Origin: an uncultured Candidatus Melainabacteria bacterium
GTDB lineage: Bacteria; Cyanobacteriota; Vampirovibrionia; Gastranaerophilales; Gastranaerophilaceae
NCBI GenBank assembly: GCA_934754425.1
Contig: CAKVIN010000013.1
Coordinates: 4,530 to 68,529, forward strand
DNA length: 64,000 nucleotides
Reading direction: 5' to 3'
The notes under the pieces were generated by a model that had not been told where the DNA came from, did not search any database, and saw nothing but the letters and a program-made list of their open reading frames with translations. The first letter of the stretch is position 1. Every line of letters starts with the position of its first letter. Position numbers and translations under genes: made by a program. This document shows positions 1 through 8,571 of the stretch, in pieces.

Positions 1-1265
1 TCGTAGAACATCTTAGACCGGAATCATTTTATAAACCGGCTCACAGATATGTTTACGAAGCTATGCTTCAACTTTACAACGGTGAAGATAAAATTGATAT
101 TGTATCCGTTTCCGATGTTTTAAATATTAATCAAAAGCTCGAACTTGTAGGTGGCAGAGCATTTATTAATGATTTAAGTTATAAGACAATTACAACTGCA
201 AACGTAGAGTATTACGCAAGAATAGTTCAAGAAAAAGCTATTAAGCGTTCTTTGATTAATGCCGGCTCTGAAATTGTTTCATCAGGTTATGACCTTAATC
301 CTATTGAAGAATCACTTGAACTTGCAGAAAAATTAATTTTTGATATAGCTTCACAAAAAGCGTCAAAATCATTAGCACCGATTAAAGATATTGTTTATGA
401 TACTTATGCTGATATTGAAGAACGCTATAATAATAAGGGACAACTAACAGGTGTGCCGACAGATTTTTATGATTTAGATGCGATGACGAATGGTTTGCAG
501 CGTTCCGACTTAATTATTCTTGCTGCACGTCCTGCAATGGGTAAAACTGCATTTGCGTTAAATATTGCACAAAATGTTGCTCTTCGTGCGAATGTTCCCG
601 TAGCAATATTTTCTTTAGAAATGTCAAAGAAACAACTTGTACAACGTCTTCTATGTTCAGAAGCCGAAATTGATTCTCAGCGACTCAAAACAGGAAATAT
701 GCAAGCAAAAGACTGGGAAAAATTAGCTGTTGCAATGGCAAGTTTTTCAGAAGCACCAATTTATATTGATGATACAGCAGGATGTACAATTACTGATATT
801 AGGGCTAAGTGTCGACGTCTTGCAATGGCAGAAAAAAATCTAGGCTTGATTGTAATCGACTATTTGCAGTTGATTGAAGGAACTGGTAGAGAAGACCGTA
901 TGCAACAGATTTCTAGCATTTCAAGAGGTTTGAAAATCTTAGCAAAAGAACTTAATGTACCGATTATATCACTTTCACAGTTATCACGTGCGGTAGAAAG
1001 TAGAACAGACAAACGTCCTATGCTTTCTGACTTAAGAGAATCAGGGTCTATCGAACAAGATGCCGATATTGTAATGTTTATTTATCGTGACGAATATTAT
1101 AAAAACGCTAACGACGAAGAAGAACAGGCTGAAAAAGCTGCTAATAAAGGTGAAGCAGAAATTATTATTGCAAAACACAGAAACGGTTCAGTAGGAACAG
1201 TAAAACTTCTATTTCAAGGAAGTATTACAAAATTCAAAAATCCTATTAAAACAGATGTTTTTTAG
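1..1265 (+). CDS. dnaB: Replicative DNA helicase DnaB (5' end outside window)
   Basis: Hexameric helicase that unwinds DNA at the replication fork. The frame is open from base 3, before the first in-window ATG at 63, and already reads as the DnaB N-terminal domain (EHLRPESFYKPAHRYVYEAM), so the gene starts outside the window. Visible are the RecA-like fold Walker A (RPAMGKT), Walker B (LIVIDYLQL), the SLEMS motif and the C-terminal ESGSIEQDAD and AKHRNG motifs typical of DnaB. No intein interrupts the P-loop. It is convergent with the minus-strand gene ending at 1334. The identification is secure; only the N-terminus is missing. Confidence 0.97.
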   Translation, partial: VEHLRPESFYKPAHRYVYEAMLQLYNGEDKIDIVSVSDVLNINQKLELVGGRAFINDLSYKTITTANVEYYARIVQEKAIKRSLINAGSEIVSSGYDLNPIEESLELAEKLIFDIASQKASKSLAPIKDIVYDTYADIEERYNNKGQLTGVPTDFYDLDAMTNGLQRSDLIILAARPAMGKTAFALNIAQNVALRANVPVAIFSLEMSKKQLVQRLLCSEAEIDSQRLKTGNMQAKDWEKLAVAMASFSEAPIYIDDTAGCTITDIRAKCRRLAMAEKNLGLIVIDYLQLIEGTGREDRMQQISSISRGLKILAKELNVPIISLSQLSRAVESRTDKRPMLSDLRESGSIEQDADIVMFIYRDEYYKNANDEEEQAEKAANKGEAEIIIAKHRNGSVGTVKLLFQGSITKFKNPIKTDVF

Positions 1266-1333
1266 AAAAATATAATGTTCTTTTTATGAAATACTTGCAT
1301 TGCTGTTACTTTTTATTGTTTGAAATATAACAG

Positions 1334-2080
1334 TTAATTTTCTATATTTTCATCTGTTATGCAATTCGCAATAAGATAATTATTTACAAAAAACAAATAA
1401 GTTATTAATAGTGATGTAACAATTAAAATTATGAAAAACAATATTATATTTGTTTGACAAGTTAACATATTGAATATCATTAATAATATTGGAATTAAAC
1501 AATATATAAGCAAACAAGAAAGATATCTTTTTACATTTTTTTTGATACAAGATAATAATAATTTAATATTATAAAAAATAAGATATGAGTTTTTTTGTAC
1601 GTACAAATTAATAAAACCAATATTAAATAATAAATTGTATATAGAATAAAAAATTAAAGTAATAATAGCCAAAGCTAAAAATATAATATAAACATTATTA
1701 TTAAATATCATTGAAGTTCCAGATAATATAGCAAAACCTGTTATTAAATAAAAAATCGGTATAGCAAAAATTATTACAGCAAGTTGATATTTAAAACCTT
1801 TAATAAAATTATTACAAAGTTTAAATAGTGGAATTGCATGAAACTGATTGTCTATTTTTAATGCTTGTACACATATAATCCTATATCCGAGAATTATCAC
1901 AAAAATTAAGAATTCCACGATTGATAATAAAATTGGCGTTACTATATTTTTAAATACAAACATATTTGAAGATAAAAATGCATTACAAAACAAAACTGTG
2001 AGTACAAAAATAAAACAAATTAAATATTTGTTTAAAAATTTATTATCATTTAACATATACAAAAATGCATTTTTTAACAT
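1334..2080 (-). CDS. Hypothetical multi-pass membrane protein
   Basis: No family recognised. About 248 residues, strongly hydrophobic, with roughly five to six predicted membrane segments (runs of I, L, F, V) and short polar loops rich in Asn and Lys. A start 12 codons further upstream is possible, but the ATG at 2080 has a GGAG 10 nt upstream and sits 1 nt past the stop of the preceding gene, so it is preferred. The pair is probably one translationally coupled operon with the TPR protein ending at 2082; the function may be shared with it. Composition is very AT-rich, as for its neighbour. Confidence 0.6.
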   Translation of the reverse strand: MLKNAFLYMLNDNKFLNKYLICFIFVLTVLFCNAFLSSNMFVFKNIVTPILLSIVEFLIFVIILGYRIICVQALKIDNQFHAIPLFKLCNNFIKGFKYQLAVIIFAIPIFYLITGFAILSGTSMIFNNNVYIIFLALAIITLIFYSIYNLLFNIGFINLYVQKNSYLIFYNIKLLLSCIKKNVKRYLSCLLIYCLIPILLMIFNMLTCQTNIILFFIILIVTSLLITYLFFVNNYLIANCITDENIEN

Positions 2081-2081
2081 A

Positions 2082-2930
2082 TTAATTTTTCTCCAATGCG
2101 TTGATATATTGAGCATTCTGTTCTAATTCAATATTTCTAAAATTGTAATATATATTTTTTATTTTTGAAATTTCTTTTTCATCTTTGCATAACGCAAGAG
2201 CTTTTTCTAAATCTTTTTTAGCCAAATCTTCTTTTTTCAATTGACGATATATAAAACCTCTTTTTGCATATAAATAATTTTTATTTTTACTCTTGGAAAT
2301 TTGTATTGTTGCATTAACAGATTCCAAAGCTTTTGGATAATCTTCTTGCATAATATATATATTAGAATGCCAAAATAAAACAAATCCTTCAATATTTGTA
2401 CTTATAACATTATGAACTTTATGATTTTTGTTATAATAAGAATTTAAAATTTCCATAGATTTATCATATTTGCCCAATTTATAATAATCCAAAAAAGCCT
2501 GCTCCCAACAAGGGAAATCATAACCTTTTAAATATTTATACCCTTCTTCATAGTTTTTTATACTATTTTTATAATCTTTATTCATAAAACTATATGTGCC
2601 GCTATTACAATAATAAGCACCTTTTTGATATGGAAACAATGATGTTTTAATTGCTAATTGACGCAATGAACCATTTACATCGTCGTATGAACAAAAAAAT
2701 AACAACACCGGAATTAATTGATAAAAACAAAATATACATAAAACGTAAAAAGGAATACACAACTTAATAAATTTTAGATTTCCTGCTTTATATTTTTTTA
2801 TACCAACTATTATACAAAAAATGAAAATTGGAAAAAGAGTAAAACAAATAAGAAAAACCCAAAACATCCAAGAAATACCTGTAGAATCGCTATATAACAA
2901 GCAAAACAAATTCTTTAAAATTTCTTTCAT
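2082..2930 (-). CDS. Membrane-anchored TPR-repeat protein, hypothetical
   Basis: A 282-residue protein with two N-terminal membrane segments (about residues 17-41 and 53-78). A soluble part follows whose repeats resemble tetratricopeptide helices, for example around residues 100-135 (YYCNSGTYSFMNKDYKNSI) and 200-245 (NYLYAKRGFIYRQLKKEDLA). TPR units usually mediate protein-protein contacts; no enzyme motif is visible. It lies directly upstream of, and is coupled to, a multi-pass membrane protein. Substrate and partner are unknown. Confidence 0.6.
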   Translation of the reverse strand: MKEILKNLFCLLYSDSTGISWMFWVFLICFTLFPIFIFCIIVGIKKYKAGNLKFIKLCIPFYVLCIFCFYQLIPVLLFFCSYDDVNGSLRQLAIKTSLFPYQKGAYYCNSGTYSFMNKDYKNSIKNYEEGYKYLKGYDFPCWEQAFLDYYKLGKYDKSMEILNSYYNKNHKVHNVISTNIEGFVLFWHSNIYIMQEDYPKALESVNATIQISKSKNKNYLYAKRGFIYRQLKKEDLAKKDLEKALALCKDEKEISKIKNIYYNFRNIELEQNAQYINALEKN

Positions 2931-3019
2931 ACACTCCTCTTTTTCTTAATTATAACACACCGCTATCAAATTTCATTCATTTAAATATTCATATATACAA
3001 TAAATCTTTATGAATAAAT

Positions 3020-3057
3020 AACTCCAAAGATGAGCAAAATTATTCATCATTGGAGTT
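3020..3057 (-). terminator. Long hairpin after the S1-domain gene, probable terminator
   Basis: AACTCCAA and TTGGAGTT form the outer stem and GATGA/TCATC an inner stem. It lies 40 nt past the stop of the S1-domain gene (minus strand) and upstream of the TPR gene. The trailing tract on the minus strand is only moderately U-rich (TTATTTATTC), so termination is likely but not certain. Confidence 0.55.
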
Positions 3058-3096
3058 AAATTACATAAATTAAAATATTACATTCAACAAAATTTC

Positions 3097-4158
3097 CTAA
3101 GCGTTTTCTTCACCAGGAACACCAAGAGAAATTCTTTTGTCCTTTGGATTAAATTTGATAATTTGTGTATCAATTTTATCTCCAGCATTAAGAATGCAAT
3201 TATTTTTATTTTGATATGAAGCAAGTGAAGATTGCGGAAGTAACGCTTCAACCCCCGGAAGCACTTCTACAAATGCACCAAATGGTTTAATTCTGGTAAT
3301 AACACCTTCTTTAATATCCCCTTCTTTTAACTCTTCTTCTGCTTTAAGCCAAGGATCAGGCTCAGTGTTTTTCAAGCTCAAACTGATTCGTTGTTTTGCA
3401 TGATCAATATCAATAATTTCTACATTAATTTCTTGACCAACTTTCAATAAATCTGTCGGATGCTCAACCCACTTCCAAGAAATTTGAGAAAGCGGAAGTA
3501 AACAATCAACACCACCAACATTAACAAATGCACCAAAATCAGTTATGCGAACAACTTCACCTTTTACAACTTGTCCAACCTCAACTTGCGCAAATACATT
3601 TTTACGTGTTTCTGCCATATTTGTTTCAAACACTTTTTTGTTAGATAAAATAAGATTATTTTGAGATTTATCCAAAGATAACACTTTAACCTCAATTTTA
3701 TCCCCAGGATTACAAATAGTTTCTCTAGCACACAGTTGTCCTTGCGGAATAAAACCTTGAACACCGGAAACATCAACAAGAACGCCACCTTTAACAATCT
3801 GTGACACAACTACTGCGATTGTTTCATCAGCTTCTTTTATCTTTTCCAACTCTGCCCAAGTATGCGCAAGATGAACTTTTTTATAAGATAAAGTAAACTT
3901 ACCATTTTCATCACAATCTTGCGTAATCAAAAATTCGTATTCTGTATTTAAGTCCAAAACATCTTGCACTTTAGTCTTTTTGTCTGATGATACTTCGTAA
4001 GAAGGAATAAATGCAGTACATTTTGAACCTATATCAACAATTGCACCATCCGATTCATAAGCACACACAACACCTTTAATGATGTCACCTCTTTTAAATT
4101 TATAATCATACTTTTCAAGAAGTGCTTCAAAGTCACTATCTGAATACTGTTCACCCAT
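3097..4158 (-). CDS. rpsA: S1-domain RNA-binding protein, ribosomal protein S1-like
   Basis: About 353 residues made almost entirely of four S1 (OB-fold) RNA-binding domains, beginning near residues 25, 110, 190 and 280 (GDIIKGVV, VSQIVKGGVLVDV, GQVVKGEVVRITDFGAFV, GDIKEGVITRIKPFGAFV). S1 brings mRNA to the 30S subunit. The length fits the short S1 of cyanobacteria rather than the six-domain enterobacterial form. The ATG at 4158 is chosen because AGGAG lies 8 nt upstream; an ATG nine codons earlier has no such site. It follows infC on the same strand across a strong hairpin. It could instead be a general S1-domain protein, so the symbol is tentative. Confidence 0.85.
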   Translation of the reverse strand: MGEQYSDSDFEALLEKYDYKFKRGDIIKGVVCAYESDGAIVDIGSKCTAFIPSYEVSSDKKTKVQDVLDLNTEYEFLITQDCDENGKFTLSYKKVHLAHTWAELEKIKEADETIAVVVSQIVKGGVLVDVSGVQGFIPQGQLCARETICNPGDKIEVKVLSLDKSQNNLILSNKKVFETNMAETRKNVFAQVEVGQVVKGEVVRITDFGAFVNVGGVDCLLPLSQISWKWVEHPTDLLKVGQEINVEIIDIDHAKQRISLSLKNTEPDPWLKAEEELKEGDIKEGVITRIKPFGAFVEVLPGVEALLPQSSLASYQNKNNCILNAGDKIDTQIIKFNPKDKRISLGVPGEENA

Positions 4159-4210
4159 TCGTATTCTCCTATTTATAATAAACACGCAGTAATTATATCA
4201 TACTTAACCT

Positions 4211-4252
4211 ATTTGGGCAATAGCTACAAGATTTTGTAGATATTGCCCAAAT
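4211..4252 (-). terminator. Perfect extended hairpin between infC and the S1 gene
   Basis: Outer arms ATTTGGGCAATA and TATTGCCCAAAT pair perfectly, and an inner stem CTACAA/TTGTAG closes on a GATT loop. It lies 16 nt past the infC stop and upstream of the S1 gene. On the minus strand no U-run follows, so it may act as an attenuator, a stabilising 3' end or a protein-binding site rather than a simple terminator. Confidence 0.55.
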
Positions 4253-4267
4253 TTTGATTCATATTTT

Positions 4268-4810
4268 TTAACTTTGTGGAGCAAGCCAAGCTGTTACGTT
4301 TCGACCTTCTACCATTGGTTTCTTTTCCACCACCACAGGGTCATTAGCCAAATCTGTAATAAATCGGTTTGCTAAATCTATTGCTAAGCTTGAATGTTGC
4401 ATTTCACGACCTCTTAACATAACAACAATTTTAACTTTGTTGCCTTGAGAAATAAACTTTCTAATATTTTTCAATCTTACTTCATAATCGTGAGTATCAA
4501 TTTTATAACGAACTTTTACTTCTTTTATATCAATTACGTGTTGTTTTTTCTTAGCTTCTTTTGCTTTCTTTTCCAACTCGTATTTATATTTTCCATAATT
4601 TAATATTTTTGCTACAGGCGGAGCTTGGTTAGGACTGATTACTACCAAATCCAAATCCGCTTCTTCAGCCATTCTTAACGCTTGTGATGTCGGTACAATC
4701 CCATGATTATTACCTTCTGCATCAATTAATCTGACTTCTCTTGCTCTAATTCTTTCATTTATTAGAGGCTTGTCCTTGCCTTTGTTTTGGCTTCTTTCTT
4801 CGTTTGCGAT
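4268..4810 (-). CDS. infC: Translation initiation factor IF-3, apparent ATC start
   Basis: IF-3 binds the 30S subunit and proofreads the start codon. The whole family fold is present: INERIRAREVRLIDAEG near the N-terminus, MAEEADLDLVVISP, and a C-terminal domain with GNKVKIVVMLRGREM. The first ATG (4672) lies inside the conserved N-domain. Upstream, the frame stays open to a TAA at 4831-4829 and contains no ATG, GTG or TTG. An ATC at 4810 sits 8 nt after AAAGGAG and gives a 180-residue protein, the usual IF-3 length. Known E. coli infC uses AUU, which IF-3 discriminates against for autoregulation; the same logic is inferred here. Confidence 0.93.
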   Translation of the reverse strand: MANEERSQNKGKDKPLINERIRAREVRLIDAEGNNHGIVPTSQALRMAEEADLDLVVISPNQAPPVAKILNYGKYKYELEKKAKEAKKKQHVIDIKEVKVRYKIDTHDYEVRLKNIRKFISQGNKVKIVVMLRGREMQHSSLAIDLANRFITDLANDPVVVEKKPMVEGRNVTAWLAPQS

Positions 4811-4858
4811 GACTTGTTCTCCTTTATTTTATTACTATTATACTATTTTACAATATTT

Positions 4859-4886
4859 ATAATACCATGCCTGCGCCATTTTTCAA
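4859..4886 (-). promoter_or_regulatory. Candidate sigma70-type promoter for infC
   Basis: TTGAAA (4886-4881) and TATTAT (4864-4859) are separated by 16 nt on the minus strand. This would start the infC mRNA about 40 nt before the ATC codon. A second TATAAT-like box lies nearer the gene. Confidence 0.5.
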
Positions 4887-4893
4887 GTATTTA

Positions 4894-5946
4894 CTAATTT
4901 TCCGTTCCTGATGCATATACAGGATTTAACGCAAGCCATTTATATGTTTCATTCATTTGAGGAATATCCATAACATAAGTACCGCCATAACGTCCTCTTA
5001 CAAAAGTTATGTAACCTTCTTCCGCCAAATTGTCCAACGCTTTTTTTATAGTTTTTGCACTAACTTTATACATTTCTGCAAATTGAGTAATCGCCGGCAA
5101 TTTAGCTCCGACTTCACCGTTGTCAGAGATATAATGACGTAGCTTTTGCTCAACACGTTCATAAAAATATAATTCATTTTTTGTAGAATTATCAATAACG
5201 ACAGTTCCGTATTGTCCTCTTCTGGTAAAAAGTATTCCGTCTTTTGCCAAAAGTTTAATTGCATCGTGAATTGTTTTTACACTCACACCGAATTTTTTTG
5301 CTAAATCAAAATTTGCCGGTAACTTGTCACCAATTTTACACTCTTTTTCTACATAATCTTTAAGGTTAATGGCAATTTTTTCAACCAATGTTTGAACTTG
5401 CACCTTCTCAACATCAAAATTCATACTAGAAATTATAAAAGTATTACCTTCTTTTTTTATAATTTTTTCAGTAATTAAACAATTAATTGCCATGCGTGTT
5501 GTCGCTACAGAAATACCGATAATTTCGCTCAACTTTCTACTTGCAAGTAAATAATCACCAACTTTATACTCGTTTTTGAGCAAAAATTCCTTGATAGTTT
5601 CTACTGCCATTTCTCTTTTAGAAGTCAATTTTTCTGCTACGTTATTACTGTTTAAAGGTTTTATATATGTACCAATTCTTTGTTTAGATTCAACTAATCC
5701 ATAATCTTCCACATTCCTAAATACATTTTGAATAGTCCCTTTGCTCACACCGATATGAAATGCCAGGTCTTCTTTTAACGGCAACAAATCATAAGGCTTA
5801 ATACTTTTTGTACTAAGCGATTTTTTTATCCAATTTATTAACCAATCAGATATTTTATTAACTTTATTTTCACCGATTAAAAAACTATGTACGTGCGGTG
5901 ACATTTCAGCAACAGTAATACGTCGCTGCGTGTAATTTTGTAACAT
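4894..5946 (-). CDS. Transcription regulator with four GntR-type winged helices
   Basis: A 350-residue protein that reads as four successive GntR-like winged helix-turn-helix modules and little else, at about residues 30-97, 108-173, 183-252 and 261-327. Each has the helix-turn-helix (GVSKGTIQNVFRNVEDYGLV, GISVATTRMAINCLITEKII, GVSVKTIHDAIKLLAKDGIL, KVSAKTIKKALDNLAEEGYI). Modules 1, 3 and 4 also keep a wing of the form R-x-G-x-x-G-T. Ordinary GntR proteins have one such domain plus an effector domain; no effector domain is evident here. It lies downstream of adenine deaminase on the same strand but has its own promoter. DNA-binding function is clear; target and ligand are unknown. Confidence 0.85.
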   Translation of the reverse strand: MLQNYTQRRITVAEMSPHVHSFLIGENKVNKISDWLINWIKKSLSTKSIKPYDLLPLKEDLAFHIGVSKGTIQNVFRNVEDYGLVESKQRIGTYIKPLNSNNVAEKLTSKREMAVETIKEFLLKNEYKVGDYLLASRKLSEIIGISVATTRMAINCLITEKIIKKEGNTFIISSMNFDVEKVQVQTLVEKIAINLKDYVEKECKIGDKLPANFDLAKKFGVSVKTIHDAIKLLAKDGILFTRRGQYGTVVIDNSTKNELYFYERVEQKLRHYISDNGEVGAKLPAITQFAEMYKVSAKTIKKALDNLAEEGYITFVRGRYGGTYVMDIPQMNETYKWLALNPVYASGTEN

Positions 5947-5976
5947 AAAAACCTTTATTATTGGATTAATACTCTA

Positions 5977-6005
5977 AATATACCCTATAATATAAAAACA
6001 TTCAA
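5977..6005 (-). promoter_or_regulatory. Candidate promoter of the four-wHTH regulator
   Basis: TTGAAT (6005-6000) and TATATT (5982-5977) are 17 nt apart on the minus strand. The region is flanked by TACTCT and AGAGTA inverted arms, a possible autoregulatory site. Confidence 0.5.
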
Positions 6006-6079
6006 GAGTATCACCAACAATAAGTCATATTTTGTTACAAATATTTGTTTTTACTTAATAAAACGAACAAATTACTAAT

Positions 6080-7813
6080 TTATGCTTGTAGTACCGTTGT
6101 ATTTATAACATCAACAAAATCAAATTTATTGGTATCAAAAACACCTTTATCAGTAATTTTGAGTTCAGGAATTACAGGAAGTGATAAAAATCCCATAGTC
6201 ATGAATGGGTCGTTTAATTCACATCCGATAGAATGTGCAGCCTGATTTAGTTCTTCACATTTATTTACAACATAATCAAATTCTCTATCGGACATTAAAC
6301 CTGCGATAGGAAGTGCAAGTTGTGAAATAATTTCGCCATCTTTTACAACGACTTTACCACCTTTACATTTAATTAAAGTTACAGCAGCTGTATACATATC
6401 AGCATCATTTGTACCTATAACAATCATGTTGTGCGAATCGTGTGCAACCGTAGAAGCTATTGCACCACATTTCAGATTAAATCCTTTAACAAAACCTTTA
6501 CCAATGTTTCCAGTAGCTCTATGACGCTCAATTACGCATATTTTAAGTGTATCATTTTCAACATTACTAATTGCATTTCCGTCTTCAACAAGAGCTTCTG
6601 ATTCAACAGATTTTGTAATCAATTGATGAGGAACAACTTCTATAGCCTTAACACAAATTTTGCCATCCGGCTCATTTACACTGATTTTAAAATCTTCTGG
6701 TGTAATCCATCTGACATTAACTGAGTTTCTTACTGCAAGTGCTTCACCTTGCGGAATTTCTACTGCCAATTTACCATTATGCGCAATAATGTTACCATTT
6801 TTCATAACAATATCCGGCTTAAATGATTTTAAATCAGGTAAAACAAGCAAGTCTGCTTTATACCCTGGAGCAACTGCACCAAGATTTTGGAGTCCAAAAT
6901 ATTCTGCAGTATTCAAACTTGCAACCTGAATAGCCTTAATAGGGTCAACTCCTGCTTCTACAGTACGTCTGACCATTCCATTTATGTGTTCTTTCAAATC
7001 TGAAGGATGTCTATCATCTGTTACAAAAACACATTTACGGGTATTGCAATTTTTTAGAACAGGAAGTAATGCATCCAAATCTTTTGCTGCAGTTCCTTCT
7101 CTAATCATAACGTACATTCCAAGTCTGATTCTTTCAATTGCTTCTTCCGGTGTTGTGCATTCGTGGTCAGATTTTACTCCGCTTGCAACATATGCACACA
7201 AATCTTTTCCGCTTAAATAAGGAGCATGACCGTCAATGCGTTTTTCTTTTGATTTTGCAAGTTCCAATTTTGCCATTACATTGTTATCAAGATTTAAAAC
7301 TCCGGGAAAATTCATCATTTCTGCAAGTCCCAGAACCCAAGGTTTATCAATCAAAAGCGACAAGTCATAGCTATTCAAATCAAAACCGGATGTTTCAAAC
7401 GGAGTAGCCGGAACGCAAGAAGGAAGCATTGTAAATACATCCATTGGAAGATTTTTGACTGCTTCATGCATAAAACTTATACCGTGCAAACCTAATACAT
7501 TTGAAATTTCATGCGGGTCAATAATTACAGTAGTTGTACCTGCAGGTAATACAACACTTGCAAATTCTTTCGGCAACATCATTGCACTTTCCAAGTGAAC
7601 GTGCCCGTCAATAAATGAAGGTGAAACGTACGCTCCGTTGACATCAATTTCTTTTTCACCGGAATAATTTTCTCCAATACCTGCAATAATTCCGTCTACG
7701 ATTGCAATATCACCCTTGTAAATTTCTTCCGAAAGTACATTTACAATGTTCGCATTTTTTATAACTAAATCTGCTTTTTCTATTCCTCTTGCTACGTTTA
7801 TAATATTTCCCAT
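6080..7813 (-). CDS. ade: Adenine deaminase
   Basis: Converts adenine to hypoxanthine and ammonia in purine salvage. The 577-residue length and motifs fit the Ade branch of the amidohydrolase superfamily: metal-binding DGHVHLES near residue 70, IDPHEISNVLG, GHAPYLSGKDL with SGVKSDHE, and FVTDDRHPSDL. The C-terminal part (AHDSHNMIVIGTND, MTMGFLSLPVIPELKIT) is characteristic. The ATG at 7813 follows AGGTG and lies 7 nt after the stop of the upstream gene, so the two are coupled. The neighbouring multi-wHTH regulator might control it, but that is only positional inference. Confidence 0.95.
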   Translation of the reverse strand: MGNIINVARGIEKADLVIKNANIVNVLSEEIYKGDIAIVDGIIAGIGENYSGEKEIDVNGAYVSPSFIDGHVHLESAMMLPKEFASVVLPAGTTTVIIDPHEISNVLGLHGISFMHEAVKNLPMDVFTMLPSCVPATPFETSGFDLNSYDLSLLIDKPWVLGLAEMMNFPGVLNLDNNVMAKLELAKSKEKRIDGHAPYLSGKDLCAYVASGVKSDHECTTPEEAIERIRLGMYVMIREGTAAKDLDALLPVLKNCNTRKCVFVTDDRHPSDLKEHINGMVRRTVEAGVDPIKAIQVASLNTAEYFGLQNLGAVAPGYKADLLVLPDLKSFKPDIVMKNGNIIAHNGKLAVEIPQGEALAVRNSVNVRWITPEDFKISVNEPDGKICVKAIEVVPHQLITKSVESEALVEDGNAISNVENDTLKICVIERHRATGNIGKGFVKGFNLKCGAIASTVAHDSHNMIVIGTNDADMYTAAVTLIKCKGGKVVVKDGEIISQLALPIAGLMSDREFDYVVNKCEELNQAAHSIGCELNDPFMTMGFLSLPVIPELKITDKGVFDTNKFDFVDVINTTVLQA

Positions 7814-7820
7814 TTTTCAC

Positions 7821-8399
7821 CTACAAAATCAAATTTTTATAATCAATTAGTTTTGACAAATCTTCATTTTTAATAACTTCATCAATAATATCTTTAAATT
7901 TTTCAGCATTTTCTTGTTTCATATTTTCAGGTAAAACAATATCTTTGTTTGTTCTTGAATTCACAAAACCCTTATTCAATAGTAAAAATTCTCGATACAA
8001 TTTTAAAATTTTCACATCGTCTTCATTAAATTTGTAATCCATACCAAGAAAATACTTCATATCTTTTGGAAACAATTCTAAAAATTTAATCATAAAATCT
8101 GTATCAGATGTATTCTCTTCTTCATTATATTCTCCGCCCAAACAAGGATTATTTAAAATTTCTTGCTCCGGTTGAGATTTTATATAAGCTGCCCACATAA
8201 GACATCCAACATAAAACCCGAGGTTATTGCTAAACATTTCCAAAAACTTTTTATAATATTGTCTAAATTTCATTTTCTTTTGAGAAAGATTTTTAAATCT
8301 GTTAATATCTACATACAAATATTCAACAGTACCCCTAAAAGCTAAAATAAATGGTCCAAACCCAGGATCAAACTCTAAACCTGATATTTTTTTTGACAT
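7821..8399 (-). CDS. Hypothetical protein upstream of adenine deaminase
   Basis: A 192-residue soluble protein of unrecognised family. It is rich in Lys, Asn, Asp and aromatic residues, with a predicted mostly helical layout and no signal peptide or membrane span. The ATG at 8399 has AGGA at a normal distance. Its stop is only 7 nt before the ade start, so the two genes are probably co-transcribed; a link to purine salvage is possible but not shown by sequence. Confidence 0.6.
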   Translation of the reverse strand: MSKKISGLEFDPGFGPFILAFRGTVEYLYVDINRFKNLSQKKMKFRQYYKKFLEMFSNNLGFYVGCLMWAAYIKSQPEQEILNNPCLGGEYNEEENTSDTDFMIKFLELFPKDMKYFLGMDYKFNEDDVKILKLYREFLLLNKGFVNSRTNKDIVLPENMKQENAEKFKDIIDEVIKNEDLSKLIDYKNLIL

Positions 8400-8505
8400 A
8401 ACAATTTCCTTTTAAATATTTATACCATTTTAGTTTAACGAAATAGAATAGTCAATTATTTTATAAATCCCCAAAAGTTTTATCAAATAAACAACATATT
8501 AATAC

Positions 8506-8543
8506 ACAAAAAAGAAAGAAGCCGTATATCCTACGACTTCTTC
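8506..8543 (-). terminator. Rho-independent terminator after the SLH gene
   Basis: GAAG-CGTA pairs with TACG-CTTC around a TATCC loop (one mismatch). On the minus strand the stem is followed by a T-rich tract (TTTCTTTTTTG). It sits 29 nt past the SLH gene stop. Confidence 0.75.
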
Positions 8544-8571
8544 CCCCCTGTATGAGCGAACGACTAACTTA

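Noticed and set aside
1848..2126. 92-codon plus-strand ORF
   Set aside because: Antisense to the membrane protein gene; no ribosome site and no recognisable product.
5046..5264. 72-codon ORF within the four-wHTH gene
   Set aside because: Lies wholly inside a clear coding gene in another frame, with no ribosome site.
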